Below the pieces are notes generated by a model that was not told the origin of the DNA, made no database searches, and saw only the letters and a program-made list of their open reading frames with translations. The translations under genes were made by a program, and so were the position numbers. A stretch of DNA of 64,000 nucleotides, taken from Ciona intestinalis (taxonomy: Eukaryota > Chordata > Ascidiacea > Phlebobranchia > Cionidae). The stretch is from positions 1 to 64,000 of the forward strand of contig NW_004191377.1 of the NCBI RefSeq assembly GCF_000224145.3. The letters run 5' to 3'. Positions 30,537-41,352 of the stretch are shown here, in pieces (position 1 is the stretch's first letter; each line of letters begins with the position of its first letter).

Positions 30537-30776
30537 GCTCGTCGCTGCTACCATTGTGGGCGTGTGTGTCCTTGGGCAAGACACTTAACGACAATTGCTC
30601 CAACCCAGTGGCCATTAATGGGTTGTCCAAATTATCAGCCATACATAAAATAACTCGTAAGCTCTTAAAACCCGTGTGATAACGACTGTCGTTTTCCGGC
30701 CACGCGAGGAAAAAGTAAGTTACATTCATTCATTCATTCATTCATTCATTCATTCATTCATTCATTCATTCATTCA
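30537..30776 (+). mobile_element. Family B SINE with long (CATT)n tail
   Basis: GTCGCTGCTACCATTGTGGG, TGTCCTTGGGCAAGACACTT, CAATTGCTCCAACCCAGTGG and GGCCACGCGAGGAAAAAG are followed by about 13 perfect ATTC repeats at 30723-30775. The clean tail suggests relatively recent insertion, although the body has lost GCGGGCACGAGG. Confidence 0.85.
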
Positions 30777-30940
30777 AAAAATGTTTCATTTGGTAGTAAA
30801 CAACGCCTATTTACAAAATTATGTAACCGTATCCACACGACTGTAAAATAGTGTTGTTAATTGTTAAAACACGATTAGAAAATATGGGGTATTATGTGTT
30901 AACGGTATCCCATCTTACCCAACAGTACTGTATCTAAAAC
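30777..30940. mobile_element. Family A element truncated by SINE tail
   Basis: The left terminal repeat is absent; the copy starts at TTTCATTTGGTAGTAAACAA immediately after the ATTC run and ends GGTATCCCATCTTACCCAAC. The SINE tail probably inserted into this older element. Confidence 0.7.
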
Positions 30941-31157
30941 AACCTATGCTTGTGTTTACAAACCAAGCCTTTATACATTTTGCTGGGACCCTAATCTTGA
31001 TTCAATAAAGGTAAAAATTAAATTAACTAAAAATAGAATTTAAATGATTTAATTCAATTGAATTTCATGATTTTCTTTATACATTTTAACATTGAAGCCG
31101 TGTGTTTAATTGCATATACCTCTTCCATGGTTTTAAAATGCAAAAATCGTAAGTAAT

Positions 31158-31495
31158 GTAGTAGGGGGGGGGAAAGATGGGTAACCTTTTTATTCGATTT
31201 TCTCATCCTATTCGGTAGTAAACAAAAACATTGGAAACATTTTAAAACCGTATTCTCACGACTTCCATAGACCGCTGTTAATTGTTAAAATACGATCACG
31301 ATATTTGGATATGAGCTAAATGTGTCCCGTCTTCCCCCACCCTATTATACCCATTATAAGCCGTGCTACACAATCTTGGCCAATGGATAAGAAACCCGAC
31401 AGTACTACTACATAGGTTTATTTGTCTCTTCGAATACGACAGCGAAAATGAGACGAAAACATGGGCCATCTCACCCCACAGTACTATATAACTTT
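31158..31495. mobile_element. Family A element plus adjacent family D fragment
   Basis: A full family A copy (to about 31352, right end TGTCCCGTCTTCCCCCACCC) is followed by GCTACACAATCTTGGCCAAT and then CATGGGCCATCTCACCCCAC at about 31470. The same order, family A end then GCTACACAATCTTGGC, recurs at 62160 and 62830. Confidence 0.75.
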
Positions 31496-31785
31496 GATCT
31501 GTTTTTGTTACTCTTTTTTTTCTACTCAAGCCCAGGAACCCATGTCATAACGTATAAACTTTAATAATGGGAGCGGCAACCATGAATAAGTAACTCAAGT
31601 TTCCACCCACGAGGATATAAATGAATGACCAAACCAACCAAAAGTCATGTCTGCTTATCCACACACTACAATAGCTTCAGCAACTCGACTGTAGGCATGG
31701 GAGTGGCAACCATGGATAAGTCACTCAAGTTTCCACCAACAAAGTTATAAATGACCAAAACAACTAAAAGTCATGTCTGCTCATC

Positions 31786-31900
31786 CACACACAACAAAGT
31801 AACATACATGGTAACTCGTAAGCTGGCACGAGGTGTTAAACCCGTGTGATAATGACTGTCGTTTTCCGGCCACGCGAGGATAAAGTAAGTTACATTCAGG
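31786..31900 (+). mobile_element. Family B body
   Basis: ACATACATGGTAACTCGTAA and CGGCCACGCGAGGATAAAG mark the copy. It sits between two near repeats of GGAGTGGCAACCATGGATAA / GTCATGTCTGCTYATCCACA at about 31570-31660 and 31700-31785, a local duplication. Confidence 0.7.
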
Positions 31901-32261
31901 ATATAAATGACCAAACCATCCAAAAGTCGTAAGTCGCTCTGTAATAAACAGACATTAGATATCCATGTTTGGTTAAAACAGCTCATGCGTATCAATTTTG
32001 TTTTTAAGCAGAAGCGCAAGATTCCAAAGTTTAAGTCGTAGAAATTTGCATTAATGGGTAGTACATGACTCTTGTTTATTAATTACCGTTTATCTTGTTA
32101 TTTATGTTTGTTGTTGCGTTTTTTAACTCTTGGTGCTAGCGGAGAATACCCCACTAAATCCAAATTATATTCGTAACGTATTGCCTAAAATATGAACTAA
32201 AGAGTAAACATTGCAGACCTTACAGTTTTTGTTTTATTTTTAAAGGGCGACAATATTTGTA

Positions 32262-33104
32262 ATGGACGCTGATTTAGATGATTTGCTTGATGATGCATTG
32301 AATGATTTCGAAGCAGTTTCATTGAATGAGAATAAACCACCTGCAGCAAAGCCTGTAAAGGATGAAGCTGTAGAAGCTGCTGGGACTTCTAATAAAGATG
32401 GGGATGCATTGAAGCAAGGGGGAAGCGGAAAGACAAAAGTTGCTCCGGATGAAATGGGGAAATTATTTGAGGAAGAATGGATGAAGTCAATAAACGAGTT
32501 AACGGGCAATGCAGGTGGTGACCCTGAACAAGCTGCACAAATGCGAGCGTTCCAGAAAGAAATGATGAAAGGGTTAGATCCGAACAACCCTCTTTTTGCT
32601 CCAATGGATGGGAGCAAGGATCCTCCCAAGAGCTACGAAGATGCGATGAAAGAAACTCTTGAGTTTTTATCGAAAGGTCCGGATGCAACTTCGAGCGGGG
32701 AGGATGATCCTTTGGATAAGATCTTCGATGAGATGATGGGGGCAGGTGGGGACGGGGAACTTGGGATGATGGAAAACATGATGAAGTCTATGTTATCTAA
32801 AGATATGTTGTATCCTCCCATGAAGGAGATGTGTAATGAATACCCTGTATGGCTGGAAAAGAAAGGGAGTGAACTACCAGTTGATGTACGCTCAAATTAC
32901 GAACAACAATTATCGTTTTTGCGGCAAATCTGCCACGAATTTGAATCGGAAAAAGACTCGGACCCTGAAAAAGTTAAAAATCAACGTTTTCAAAAAATAA
33001 TGGAACTAATTAATTCAATGCAACAATATGGGCAACCTCCAACTGATTTAATGGAAGGGAAAAATCCATTAACGCCCTCTCCTGACGCATGTGTTATTGC
33101 GTAA
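32262..33104 (+). CDS. PEX19: PEX19 peroxisomal membrane-protein chaperone/receptor
   Basis: The 280-residue product (human 299) begins MDADLDDLLDDALNDFE, the acidic N-terminal helix that in other species binds PEX3. A low-complexity linker rich in K, A and G follows. The C-terminal half contains FEEEWMKSINELTG, the Met-rich segment GMMENMMKSMLSKDMLYPPM and the helical cargo-binding part ending at about 262. The last four residues, CVIA, form a CaaX box, as expected for farnesylation. PEX19 binds newly made peroxisomal membrane proteins in the cytosol and docks them at PEX3. The gene is a single exon here. An acceptor-like TTTTATTTTTAAAG ends about 16 bases before the start codon, so a 5' leader may be spliced on. 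Confidence 0.96.
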   Translation: MDADLDDLLDDALNDFEAVSLNENKPPAAKPVKDEAVEAAGTSNKDGDALKQGGSGKTKVAPDEMGKLFEEEWMKSINELTGNAGGDPEQAAQMRAFQKEMMKGLDPNNPLFAPMDGSKDPPKSYEDAMKETLEFLSKGPDATSSGEDDPLDKIFDEMMGAGGDGELGMMENMMKSMLSKDMLYPPMKEMCNEYPVWLEKKGSELPVDVRSNYEQQLSFLRQICHEFESEKDSDPEKVKNQRFQKIMELINSMQQYGQPPTDLMEGKNPLTPSPDACVIA

Positions 33105-33874
33105 TATTTGTAATTTTAAAAATGGTATTATTTTCAATTAGTTCATTTTTCTGAAATAGTAGGGTAATGAATTTTTTTAAAGAATACTGATTTAATTGCA
33201 TAAAACGCACATTTTCTGGTCAGTTTCAATACACACATGACAGCCAATGTATGTCATGTTTATTTAGATTCTTTTTTGCTGAAATAATAGGGTAATGTCA
33301 TATCTTTCTAATCACGTAGCAATTGTTGACTGTCTTGTTCTTAAATCATGTACGGAAAAGCTAATGTGTATTTTTATATACAATTAATTTAACAACTATT
33401 TTCAAACTTCTTGCAAACTTTTAATTTTTGTTTATTTAATATTAGATAGACTTGTATTTTTTTCTTTGCTTTTATTTTCCTTGTAATTTGTGTATGAAAT
33501 TTCTACAACAACCAAATTTCAAGATAAATGTTGCTGACAGACACAGTTTAAATCCAACAAAGTCCTTTTAAAAGTAATTATGCACAAAAGTTTCTACTAT
33601 ATTTGTTGTCGTTTTCTTTTTATTCCATATGGGTAAAGTCATGTGACAAAAAGCATAAGATTTATGCCAGAGTTAGCCCATTACCACAACATTGTATATG
33701 CTCATTCTATTCTATATGGGTGAGGTCCTACAGTGAGGCAAGCCATCGGACCTGGGATTTAGGTCAAAGTTGACCTATTACTGCACCACTCTATATTTTT
33801 TCTTCTAAATGATTTAAGAAAATTAAAATACCTTTTAATTCCAGGCTGTATACAATTAGGTTTATAAAATAGGA
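33105..33874. other. PEX19 3' flank and upstream region of PHF7-like gene
   Basis: AT-rich DNA without a coding frame. It contains the family C copy at 33703-33800. The acceptor-like TTTTAATTCCAG at 33832-33843 precedes the next gene's start codon by about 30 bases. Confidence 0.5.
33703..33800 (+). repeat. Family C repeat
   Basis: TTCTATATGGGTGAGGTCCT, GCCATCGGACCTGGGATTTA and GACCTATTACTGC make this the best-preserved family C copy. Confidence 0.75.
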
Positions 33875-36800
33875 ATGTCCGAAACAGCTAAAGTTTCTGA
33901 CGCTAACCCACATTACAATGTAACCTGGTGGAAACAACTTCGAATAAAAAAGGTTGTTCTTCCTGATAGTTGTATTTTCTGCAATTCTTCTGTGGATTGT
34001 GAGGATAAACATGGAGAATACTTACAGCATAATTTCTCAGGTTAGTAGTTTGTAATTATGATCGTGAATATCAAAGTCTGCATTCACATAGCCTAATTAT
34101 ATAACAAATGTATATAAAAAAGTGTTTTATATTTGTAAATTCTGTATATATTCTTTGTTTACTACAAAATGGGACAATAAAAATAATGAAAATATGGATT
34201 ATCTTAGCCCAAACTACTTTGTGTTAATTAATGCTATCTATTTTATTATACAATGTTCCTAGCCATCTAGGATCAGTGATAATACTATGAGTGAGCTAAA
34301 ATATATAAAGTTAAAGCACCATAAATTAGCAAGATGAAACCTTGTTATTTTTCCCAGGTATGAAACTTCATTACTTCTGTTTGTTGCTTGCAAGCGGTCT
34401 CAACCAAACTATAGATGTAACTGATTGTACGACTGAAAAGGGTTCAATTTATGGCTTTAGAATCAAAGATATAGTAGCAGGTAAACATTAATAAATAAAT
34501 GTAACTTATTTATGCTTGTGTTGGGGGTTGGGGCTACGACAGTCGTTATAACACAGGTGTTCTGTTTTATACACCTTGTGCCGTTTACAAGTTACCACGT
34601 ATTTAACTTTTCAATACATTATAACAATGTGTATTTAACTTAACTGTAGACTCTTAACTATATTATTATGTCACTTATTTGTTCTCACATATAATATTTT
34701 AAGAAATAGTTGTAAAATGAAAACCTATGTTGCAACTTGACAGTCAGCATAATAAAGCAACACGTTACAATGTGTATTTGATAGATAACTGAGATAACTC
34801 TATGTCATATTTACACTTTGTGTTTATTTAAAAGGCGTAAGAAGTTAGTTTGAATTTTAGGTTCAACACCAGTAATATTAAACTCCATGCAAAAATAAGG
34901 CTTTCTAAAATTGATTAAACTTAATTAAATTAAATTAAATTAATTGCAGGAAGAAAATAATGATTAATTTCCTTTTATACAATATTTGACAAATAATTAA
35001 TTTAAAATTACGTCCCGTTTGGTAGATACTAGATACACCACATTTTTATTATATAATATTGGTTTCATTGGCATAGCGTTTTTTTGTATTTGGCGCAAAA
35101 CCTAGGGTGACATTGCTAAATTATGTAGTTACACAGCCTAAGAGAAAATATAATGAAATGATGACCCAACTTTCCCCAACCTACTATAAATGAACTTATT
35201 AAGTCTTCCCATTTTTCAGAGTACCACCGAGCATCAAGATTAAGATGTTCGTTCTGTCACAAGAAGGGAGCTTCAATTGGATGTGCAGTACCACGGTGTA
35301 AAGTGAGTTTTCCAACATTCTGTACATATGATATCATTTATACCAGATGAGCCGCTTAAAGGTTATTTACATTATGCCTGGTAACAGATGTAACAATATA
35401 TGCTATCGACCTATCGTGTTTATATAATATGCACCCTGAGATGTGCCGTCGCACGACTCGCACCCTGCAAGGCAGTGGTTCACTGGTTCTTAATCTTTTT
35501 TGTATGCTTTACCACTTTAACAAAGGTGCTTATCAGATTTGCCTGCAATATGTAATAAGGCACTCATTTATAAAAAAGCAAAAACAATTAATTACATCAG
35601 TTATATTTATTGCGATGGATGCAGTAGCTTTTTGGCAACGAGTTGTTCAATGTTTGGTAAAGTACTACAACTAGTTTATTTTTCTGTATAAACAGATGTG
35701 GATTGTGATTGGTAGATCATTTACCCTCTAAATATAGTAGGATGGGGGAAGATGGGACACCTTTTCATACTATTTTCTCAGCCCGCATGGTAGTAAACAA
35801 AAAACATTCAAAGAAATATAAAACCGCATCCTCACGACTCTAATAGATCGTTATTATTTGTTTAAACCCTAGTCAGGATGTTTGGATATTATGTGTTAAA
35901 GATGTCCCATCTTTCCCCACCCTACTATCTAAGAAATTTACTCCCAGGGATAAATTTACCCCAGTTTAATAAATGCTTGTGTAAGGTAAATAACTCAACA
36001 CTTAACCATATGCTATGGAGTTTCAGGTTCTACAGTGTGAAACACCATCATATTTACCCAAACAAACATGTGCTAAAAATTCCTTTACTTGAATACCATC
36101 CTAATTAAATTTTTTACCTTGATTTTTTGACTTCCTTTTTTTAGGTGAAATTCCACCACCCGTGTGCTGAAGGAACTGTGTCACAATTTTACGACCAATT
36201 CCCTTCATTCTGTAAGTTGCATCGACCAATGCAAAGTGCAGAGAAAGAGGGAGGGACGACGACCTGCCCCGTCTGTCTGGATCCTGTGTGCTGTTCCATT
36301 AAAACTATTTCCTCCCTTAAAACCCCATGTTGTCATGATGTTTGGATGCACAGGGTGTGTGTGCAACAACATGTAAGAGCTGGTTACTTTAAAATCATTT
36401 TTTCGTCTGTCATTTTAGTCTCATTTTTTGTGACTTTTTTTGTAAAAAAAAATTAACACCCCTGCCTATGCTTTTGTAGTAACAGGGCAACTCATCTGCA
36501 TAAAACACAGGTGTTATTACTATACACAAGAACAAACAGGTTACAATGTATATTGTATATGAAACGAAACACTTATTCACTGGCGCAGCCAGCGGGGTTA
36601 GGGGGTCGCGACCCCCCCTTTTACACCAAAAAAAATTAAAAAAAAAATTTAAAAAAATTAAAATAAAAATTAAAAATAATTTTTTTTTAGTAAAACCCCC
36701 CCCCCCTTTTTTTTTCTGGCTGCGCCACTGCTTATGTTAGAACGACTGTCATTACCCATCACACAAGAACCAACAAGTCACATTAATGATCATGTCTTCA

Positions 36801-38577
36801 CCCAGGCGAACTCCTCCGGCCTCCACTTCTTCCGATGTCCTGTCTGCAATGATGGTGAGATCTTCACTGAGGAGATGAGGAGGATGGGGATCCACATCCC
36901 GGAGCGCGATGCTGCGTGGGAGATGACACACGATGCTTTCACCGATCTTCTACATCGACACGCAGAGTGCGACGTGGAGGATTGTGTGTGTCCGCACGGG
37001 AGAGAGTAAGTCGTGTGATGGTTACTCTTATCATGTCTACAGTACAGGCATATTTGCCCTGTGTATCTAGTTACTGTGTGATGTTTTTTTTTGTTTTTTT
37101 TGTATGTCAAGTTTTTATGTCTGTTCTTGATTGGAAGCTTCTAACAGAACGAGGTGTGTTTTTTATTGTAGTATAACAAAGCATAATGGCAAGTTCTGTA
37201 TTTATATACAAGTTTTTTGTATGTCTATTGTTTGTTAGTGTGTCAGTTTTTGTTGTATAGTGTCTATTAAGTGGCAAAGGGGGTGCTGTTTACTGTTTAT
37301 TGTATTACAGTGCTTGTATATGCCATAAGTGGCAAGCTTTGCACGTTAGTTGTTTATTTGTAGCTTCTTGTAAAGATTAGTTGGTGTTTAACTTGTAAGA
37401 GAGAGGGGAAATTTTGTATGTTGTGTTTTCTGTTTATTTGTAGCAGTAAGTTTGTAGGGTTTATTGTGACAACATAGCAACAGCATCTTGGCAAAGTTTA
37501 GCATGTAACAGATAGTTCAAATTCTGTTGGTTATTCAATATATATATACCTAGTTTTTTATATATAGCAATTTGTTTTGTGATTATTTTATTATTTTGAG
37601 TGCTGTTTTTGTTTATTTTTTGACTGTTTTTTTCAAAGAACATATTTATTTACTTTGGTTTTTGTAGTATTAGTAACATGATAAGTTTAAAAAATATGCT
37701 CTAATTTAAAAAAGTGTTTTGGAGTTTGTGAAGTTGTGATGTTTTAGTATTTATTTTAGTTAGGGCTTTGGATGGAATTCTGCTAGATATTACTATTTGT
37801 GTTTATTGAGCAAATAGGTTTGTAAATTGTCGATATTTTTACAGTTTCAGCCTTAAGGGAAGCGAATGGGCAGTTGTTTTATGCGATTTGTGCGGATCAT
37901 TCGGTACACACATCGGTTGCCACGACGATGTTGATTGTGAGAATTCATACTACGCGTGTTTGAACTGTGAGCGAATTCACGGCCGCGAGGGGGCGCGAGA
38001 GATCGCTGTCGCTATGGGCGTGATAATACCCGAAGTAAAGCGAACGCGAAGGTCGGAGCGAATCAGTGCACCGCGTTCGAAGCGGGCGCGGTTGACGCTT
38101 CAACTAAGTGATTGTTCGACAAACAACAAGAGTTCAAAAATGACAAAGAAATCGCCTTCAAAGTCGGAAAGGTCGGAAAGTTTGGATGCTGGATCAACGA
38201 ATTGTGACGTCATAAACACCGATTCAGGTTGTTCTAGTAACATGACGTCTGTTGGAGTGAATACGTCACAAGTACCTACCAAAAGTACCAGAACCATCGG
38301 TGTCAATACTGTTTTTACCTGCCTACCCTTTGATGACGTCACCCGTATAGTTGATGACATCGCACTGCCAAAAGGTGACACATCAAAAGTAGATAAAGTT
38401 GAAGTTATAAAACCACACGACGCAAAATTAATAAAAAGTGACGTCACGAAACAGAAGAGTGACGTCACTGCTATTACGTCACAATCCACCGACAAGAAGC
38501 TTCGTTCAAACCATTTTCGGACAAAACTTCGTAAAATAAACAAAGGATCAAAAAAAGCTATAAAAAGAAAAAAGTAA
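33875..38577 (+). CDS. PHF7: PHF7/G2E3-like PHD-RING protein, 6 exons
   Basis: Exons: 33875-34040, 34358-34480, 35220-35302, 36145-36372, 36806-37005, 37845-38577, giving 510 residues in phase throughout. Residues 33-150 form an extended PHD module (CIFC, LHYFCLLLASGL, CSFCHKKGASIGCAVPRCK, FHHPC, FCKLH). Residues 165-216 are RING-like (CPVC, PCC, WMHRVC, FRCPVC). GIHIPERDAAWE follows, a hallmark shared with PHF7 and G2E3. A third zinc module (CDLCGSFGTHIGCH ... CLNC) follows at about 250-320. There is no HECT domain, so PHF7 is the closer match; PHF7 is a chromatin-linked E3 ligase in vertebrates. The C-terminal 180 residues are a Ser/Lys-rich tail ending in a basic, probably nuclear-localising LRKINKGSKKAIKRKK. 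The tail contains repeated SDVT/DVI words encoded by TGACGTCA. Exon 6 can start at 37845 or 37851. Confidence 0.92.
34495..34610 (-). mobile_element. Family B body, reverse, PHF7-like intron 2
   Basis: ATAAATGTAACTTATTTATG, GACAGTCGTTATAACACAGG and GTTACCACGTATTTAAC mark the copy; it begins about 10 bases after the exon 2 donor. Confidence 0.7.
35736..35935. mobile_element. Family A element, PHF7-like intron 3
   Basis: GTAGGATGGGGGAAGATGGG and ATGTCCCATCTTTCCCCACC are the ends. A shorter right-end fragment (ACCCAACTTTCCCCAACCTA) lies at about 35125-35190, before exon 3. Confidence 0.85.
36470..36790. mobile_element. Family B SINE body split by a nested MITE
   Basis: SINE-like sequence up to GTATATGAAACGAAACACTT resumes after the insert with GTTAGAACGACTGTCATTAC and CACACAAGAACCAACAAGTC. 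The insert is the element at 36578-36730. The composite lies in PHF7-like intron 4 and ends near exon 5. Confidence 0.7.
36578..36730. mobile_element. CASTGGCGCAGCCAG-type MITE nested in SINE
   Basis: CACTGGCGCAGCCAG and CTGGCTGCGCCACTG form a 15-base inverted repeat with one mismatch. The interior is almost homopolymeric (C-, A- and T-runs around GGGTCGCGACCCCCC). CTTAT occurs on both sides, a possible remnant of the target duplication. Confidence 0.8.
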
Positions 38578-38678
38578 AGAAGTAAATGACGTCATATTAT
38601 TCATTCATGACGTCATACTTTGTTTGTTTTTATATTGTTCACAAATGTTGTATATTTACTTTATTTTCGGTTTGTTAT

Positions 38679-38684
38679 AATAAA
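38679..38684 (+). promoter_or_regulatory. AATAAA signal of PHF7-like gene
   Basis: First AATAAA downstream of the stop codon, about 100 bases away. Confidence 0.65.
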
Positions 38685-38889
38685 ATATATTGGGTTCTGT
38701 ATTCTATTCCTTGTTGTGCGTTTTCTACTAGCGGTTGTTTATTTTGGTATTGTTTAGCCGCTAGAGAGCGCGAGGGAGATGTAAAGTATAATTAATCTTA
38801 AAACCGTGGCGTGTTATTCGGTTAAGTTTGTATATATATACGTAAACGATATAAGTAAAACCTACATTTGTAAGTCTGCTGTAATGCTG

Positions 38890-39135
38890 GTGTGAATAAA
38901 TGTAACTTATTTATCCTCGCAGGGCAGGCCAACGACATTCGTTATAACACGGGTGTTCTGTTCATACACCTCGTGCCAGCGTACGAGTTACCACTTATGC
39001 AACTTTGTTGGTGATTGTTTTTCTGTATATGTCTCGCATTTTAGACAACCCACCAGTGACCACTAGGTTGGAGCAATTACCGCTAACTGTCCAGCCCAAG
39101 GATACACACGTTTACAATGGTAGCAGTGGTAGTAA
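38890..39135 (-). mobile_element. Family B composite SINE, reverse, near full length
   Basis: Reading leftward: GCTACCATTGTAAACGTGTG, TGTATCCTTGGGCTGGACAG, CAATTGCTCCAACCTAGTGG, body, and a short GAATAAATGTAACTT tail. It confirms the head-middle-body order seen in the forward copies. Confidence 0.8.
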
Positions 39136-39156
39136 ACTACAAGACCATATAACACA

Positions 39157-39262
39157 TATATTTGCTCTTCTTATATCCTGATGAAGTCTTACCGCATGGC
39201 AGACGAAACGTTGATATAATAGTTAAAGCTTTACATTTTTATACCAGAGGAGCAAATTTATG
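39157..39262. other. Inverted-repeat hairpin with hammerhead-like core
   Basis: TTTGCTCTTCTTATA near 39158 and TATACCAGAGGAGCAAA near 39243 form an imperfect inverted repeat. Between them are CTGATGA (about 39178) and GAAAC (about 39205) separated by a short stem, GTCT...AGAC. CTGATGA and GAAA are the conserved core segments of hammerhead ribozymes. The spacing is not fully canonical, so this is a candidate only. Confidence 0.4.
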
Positions 39263-39462
39263 CAGTAGGTTGGGGAAAGATAGGACACCTAAACATTCCA
39301 TTTTCTCGTCCCATTTGGTAGTAAACAAAGAATATTCAAAGAATTATAAAATCATATCCTCACGACTCCCATAGACCGTTGTTATTTGTTTAAAACACGA
39401 TCAGAATATTTGGATATTATAAGCTAAAGGTGTCCCATCTTTCCCCACCCTACTATATTATA
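39262..39462. mobile_element. Family A element
   Basis: GCAGTAGGTTGGGGAAAGAT at the left, TGTCCCATCTTTCCCCACCC at the right; full interior. Confidence 0.85.
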
Positions 39463-40417
39463 TGGTAAAAATTTATATGCCAGAGGAATCCATCCATATA
39501 TTAAACCATGCCCGGTAGCAAGAGCATCAGAAAACCAGTAAAATTTGGTTATCCATTCACGTAAACAACATCTTTAGGTACATTCATTGTATACGTAAGT
39601 TAAAACAAACTAAACGCGTGTTTGTGTTATTGCATTATATATATATCCTTTGCACACGGCACTACTCTCATGTGAATTGATAGGAAGGAAATATGTTTCA
39701 ATGGTCTTTTCTCGTATCCGCTTTAAGCAGACCTACTTATTCAAGAGTCGTTTCAGTGCAAAACAATTTTACCACGCTGTTAATGTAAACAATATTTTGT
39801 AAGATTTCTATGACGCTACGTCACGGCACTATTTACGTCACAATTACACGCTGATAGATAAACAATCGTAACTATTCCAGAACAAAGACAGCAGCGTACG
39901 CGATTTTAAATTTCCTTAAACGCGGTATAATTATGTTTAATATTCTTCTTTATGACGAGACAATGAAAACAATTGATGCACTGTGACGTCATTTAGTGTA
40001 TTGTAATGTATGGCACTTCTATCTGACTATTACGTCACATACTCCCCTGTGACGTACTGACATTACACAATTGCCAGAGAATTCGACAACGCACGGCGCT
40101 ACTTAGCCACGATGACGTCAACATAGAGTCACGCATGAGTAATTCTCCTGCAATTGCAAAACTTTCAGAATAGACATGACGTCACGGGAGCGATAAATCT
40201 TCCGTTAGATGCTATCTCTTCCCGGTACTTGGGTCAACAATCATTCTTTGTTAGGTAGACAGTTGACCATAGTTATCACACTCACTCAATCTTTAACGGG
40301 GCCACGCATGACTGATTATGCACGTGATCAGATCGCCAGCTCATTGACCAATCACGTAAAATAAACAATGATGGTAAAAACGGGTCTATTCTTACTTCTG
40401 TCTGCCATACAAAAAAA

Positions 40418-40655
40418 CAATCACCCACAAAGTTACAAATGTGGTAACCCGTAAGCGTGCACGAGGTGTATGAAACAGAACACCCGTGTTATAACGACTG
40501 TCATTGCCCTGTCATGCGAGGATAAATAAGTTACATACATGGTAACTTGTAAGCGGGCACAAGGTGTATGAAACATAACGCACCAATGTTATAAGTACGA
40601 CTGTCGTTGTCTCGCCATGCAAGGGGAAATAAGTTACATTTATTCATTCATGACA
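40418..40655 (+). repeat. Family B body, two tandem forward copies
   Basis: Both copies run from CGTAAGC/TGTAAGC through GCACRAGGTGTATGAAAC to ATAAATAAGTTACAT, about 100 bases apart, with an ATTCATTCAT tail after the second. It is preceded by AATCACCCACAAAGTTACA, which elsewhere joins the SINE middle part to the body. Confidence 0.82.
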
Positions 40656-41149
40656 ACAAACGACGATTAATGCTTAAAATCGCGATTGTACCGGAGCACT
40701 TAATTATTACGTCACAAAACCCCCGCATGACGGACGCGACCACGTGTTTAGCCGCATTGTACGCAACATAAGTGATTGTTTCGTCATAAACAACCACAGT
40801 TTGTTGGCAAACGTAGAAACTATTCGTTCATTGATTGGTTCGTCTACGTCACGTGTCAATCTACGTCACCTTGATTATGACGGATCGTTTCAACGCATGT
40901 TTGTGACGTAATAAAGGCTTTTCTTTTGGTAGAAAAAACTTCTCCGGTCAGCGTCGAAAAACTTTGGCATTTTTAAACCGATTGTTGTTTTACAAGATTT
41001 CTATCTACTAAGCTGTTCGACATCAATCGTTGTCAAGTTACCGAGTTCTATTTTTAGAACCCACGTGGCCGTTATTTCCAGTTTGACACGAATGATTTTG
41101 CGGTTACCGATGACGTGTTCTATATATATGCTCACTGTTTTGAACTATT

Positions 41150-41352
41150 TCGATCGTGACCATTGTGGTCACGTGTCCTTGGCAAGACACTTAACGACAA
41201 TTGCTCCAACCCAGTGGTCACGTTATCACCCACAAAGTTACATGCGTGCTATCTCGTAAGCGAGTACGAGGTGTGTGGAACAGAACACCCGTGTTATAAT
41301 GACTATCCTTGCCACGCCACGTGAGGATAAATAAGTTTCAATCATTTGTTCA
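41150..41352 (+). mobile_element. Family B composite SINE lacking tRNA head
   Basis: GACCATTGTGGTCACGTGTC, CAATTGCTCCAACCCAGTGG, ATCACCCACAAAGTTACATG and CACGTGAGGATAAATAAG show the middle part and body in order. The tRNA-like head is missing. Confidence 0.8.

Larger units (their letters stand above)
29503..32261. other. Upstream region between RASEF-like gene and PEX19
   Basis: Apart from the listed repeats, a short less repetitive, GC-richer stretch lies at about 30180-30480, a candidate promoter or 5' exon region of the minus-strand Rab gene. No EF-hand coding exon was recognised. The minus-strand frame at 31296-31529 is repeat-derived. Confidence 0.45.
38578..39600. other. 3' flank of PHF7-like gene, repeat-filled
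   Basis: Begins with the 3' UTR, which carries two more TGACGTCA words. The rest is almost entirely the SINE, inverted-repeat and family A features listed separately. No gene was seen. Confidence 0.55.

Noticed and set aside
39162..39374. 70-residue frame across the hammerhead-like hairpin
   Set aside because: It crosses the boundary between two unrelated repeats and is not coding.
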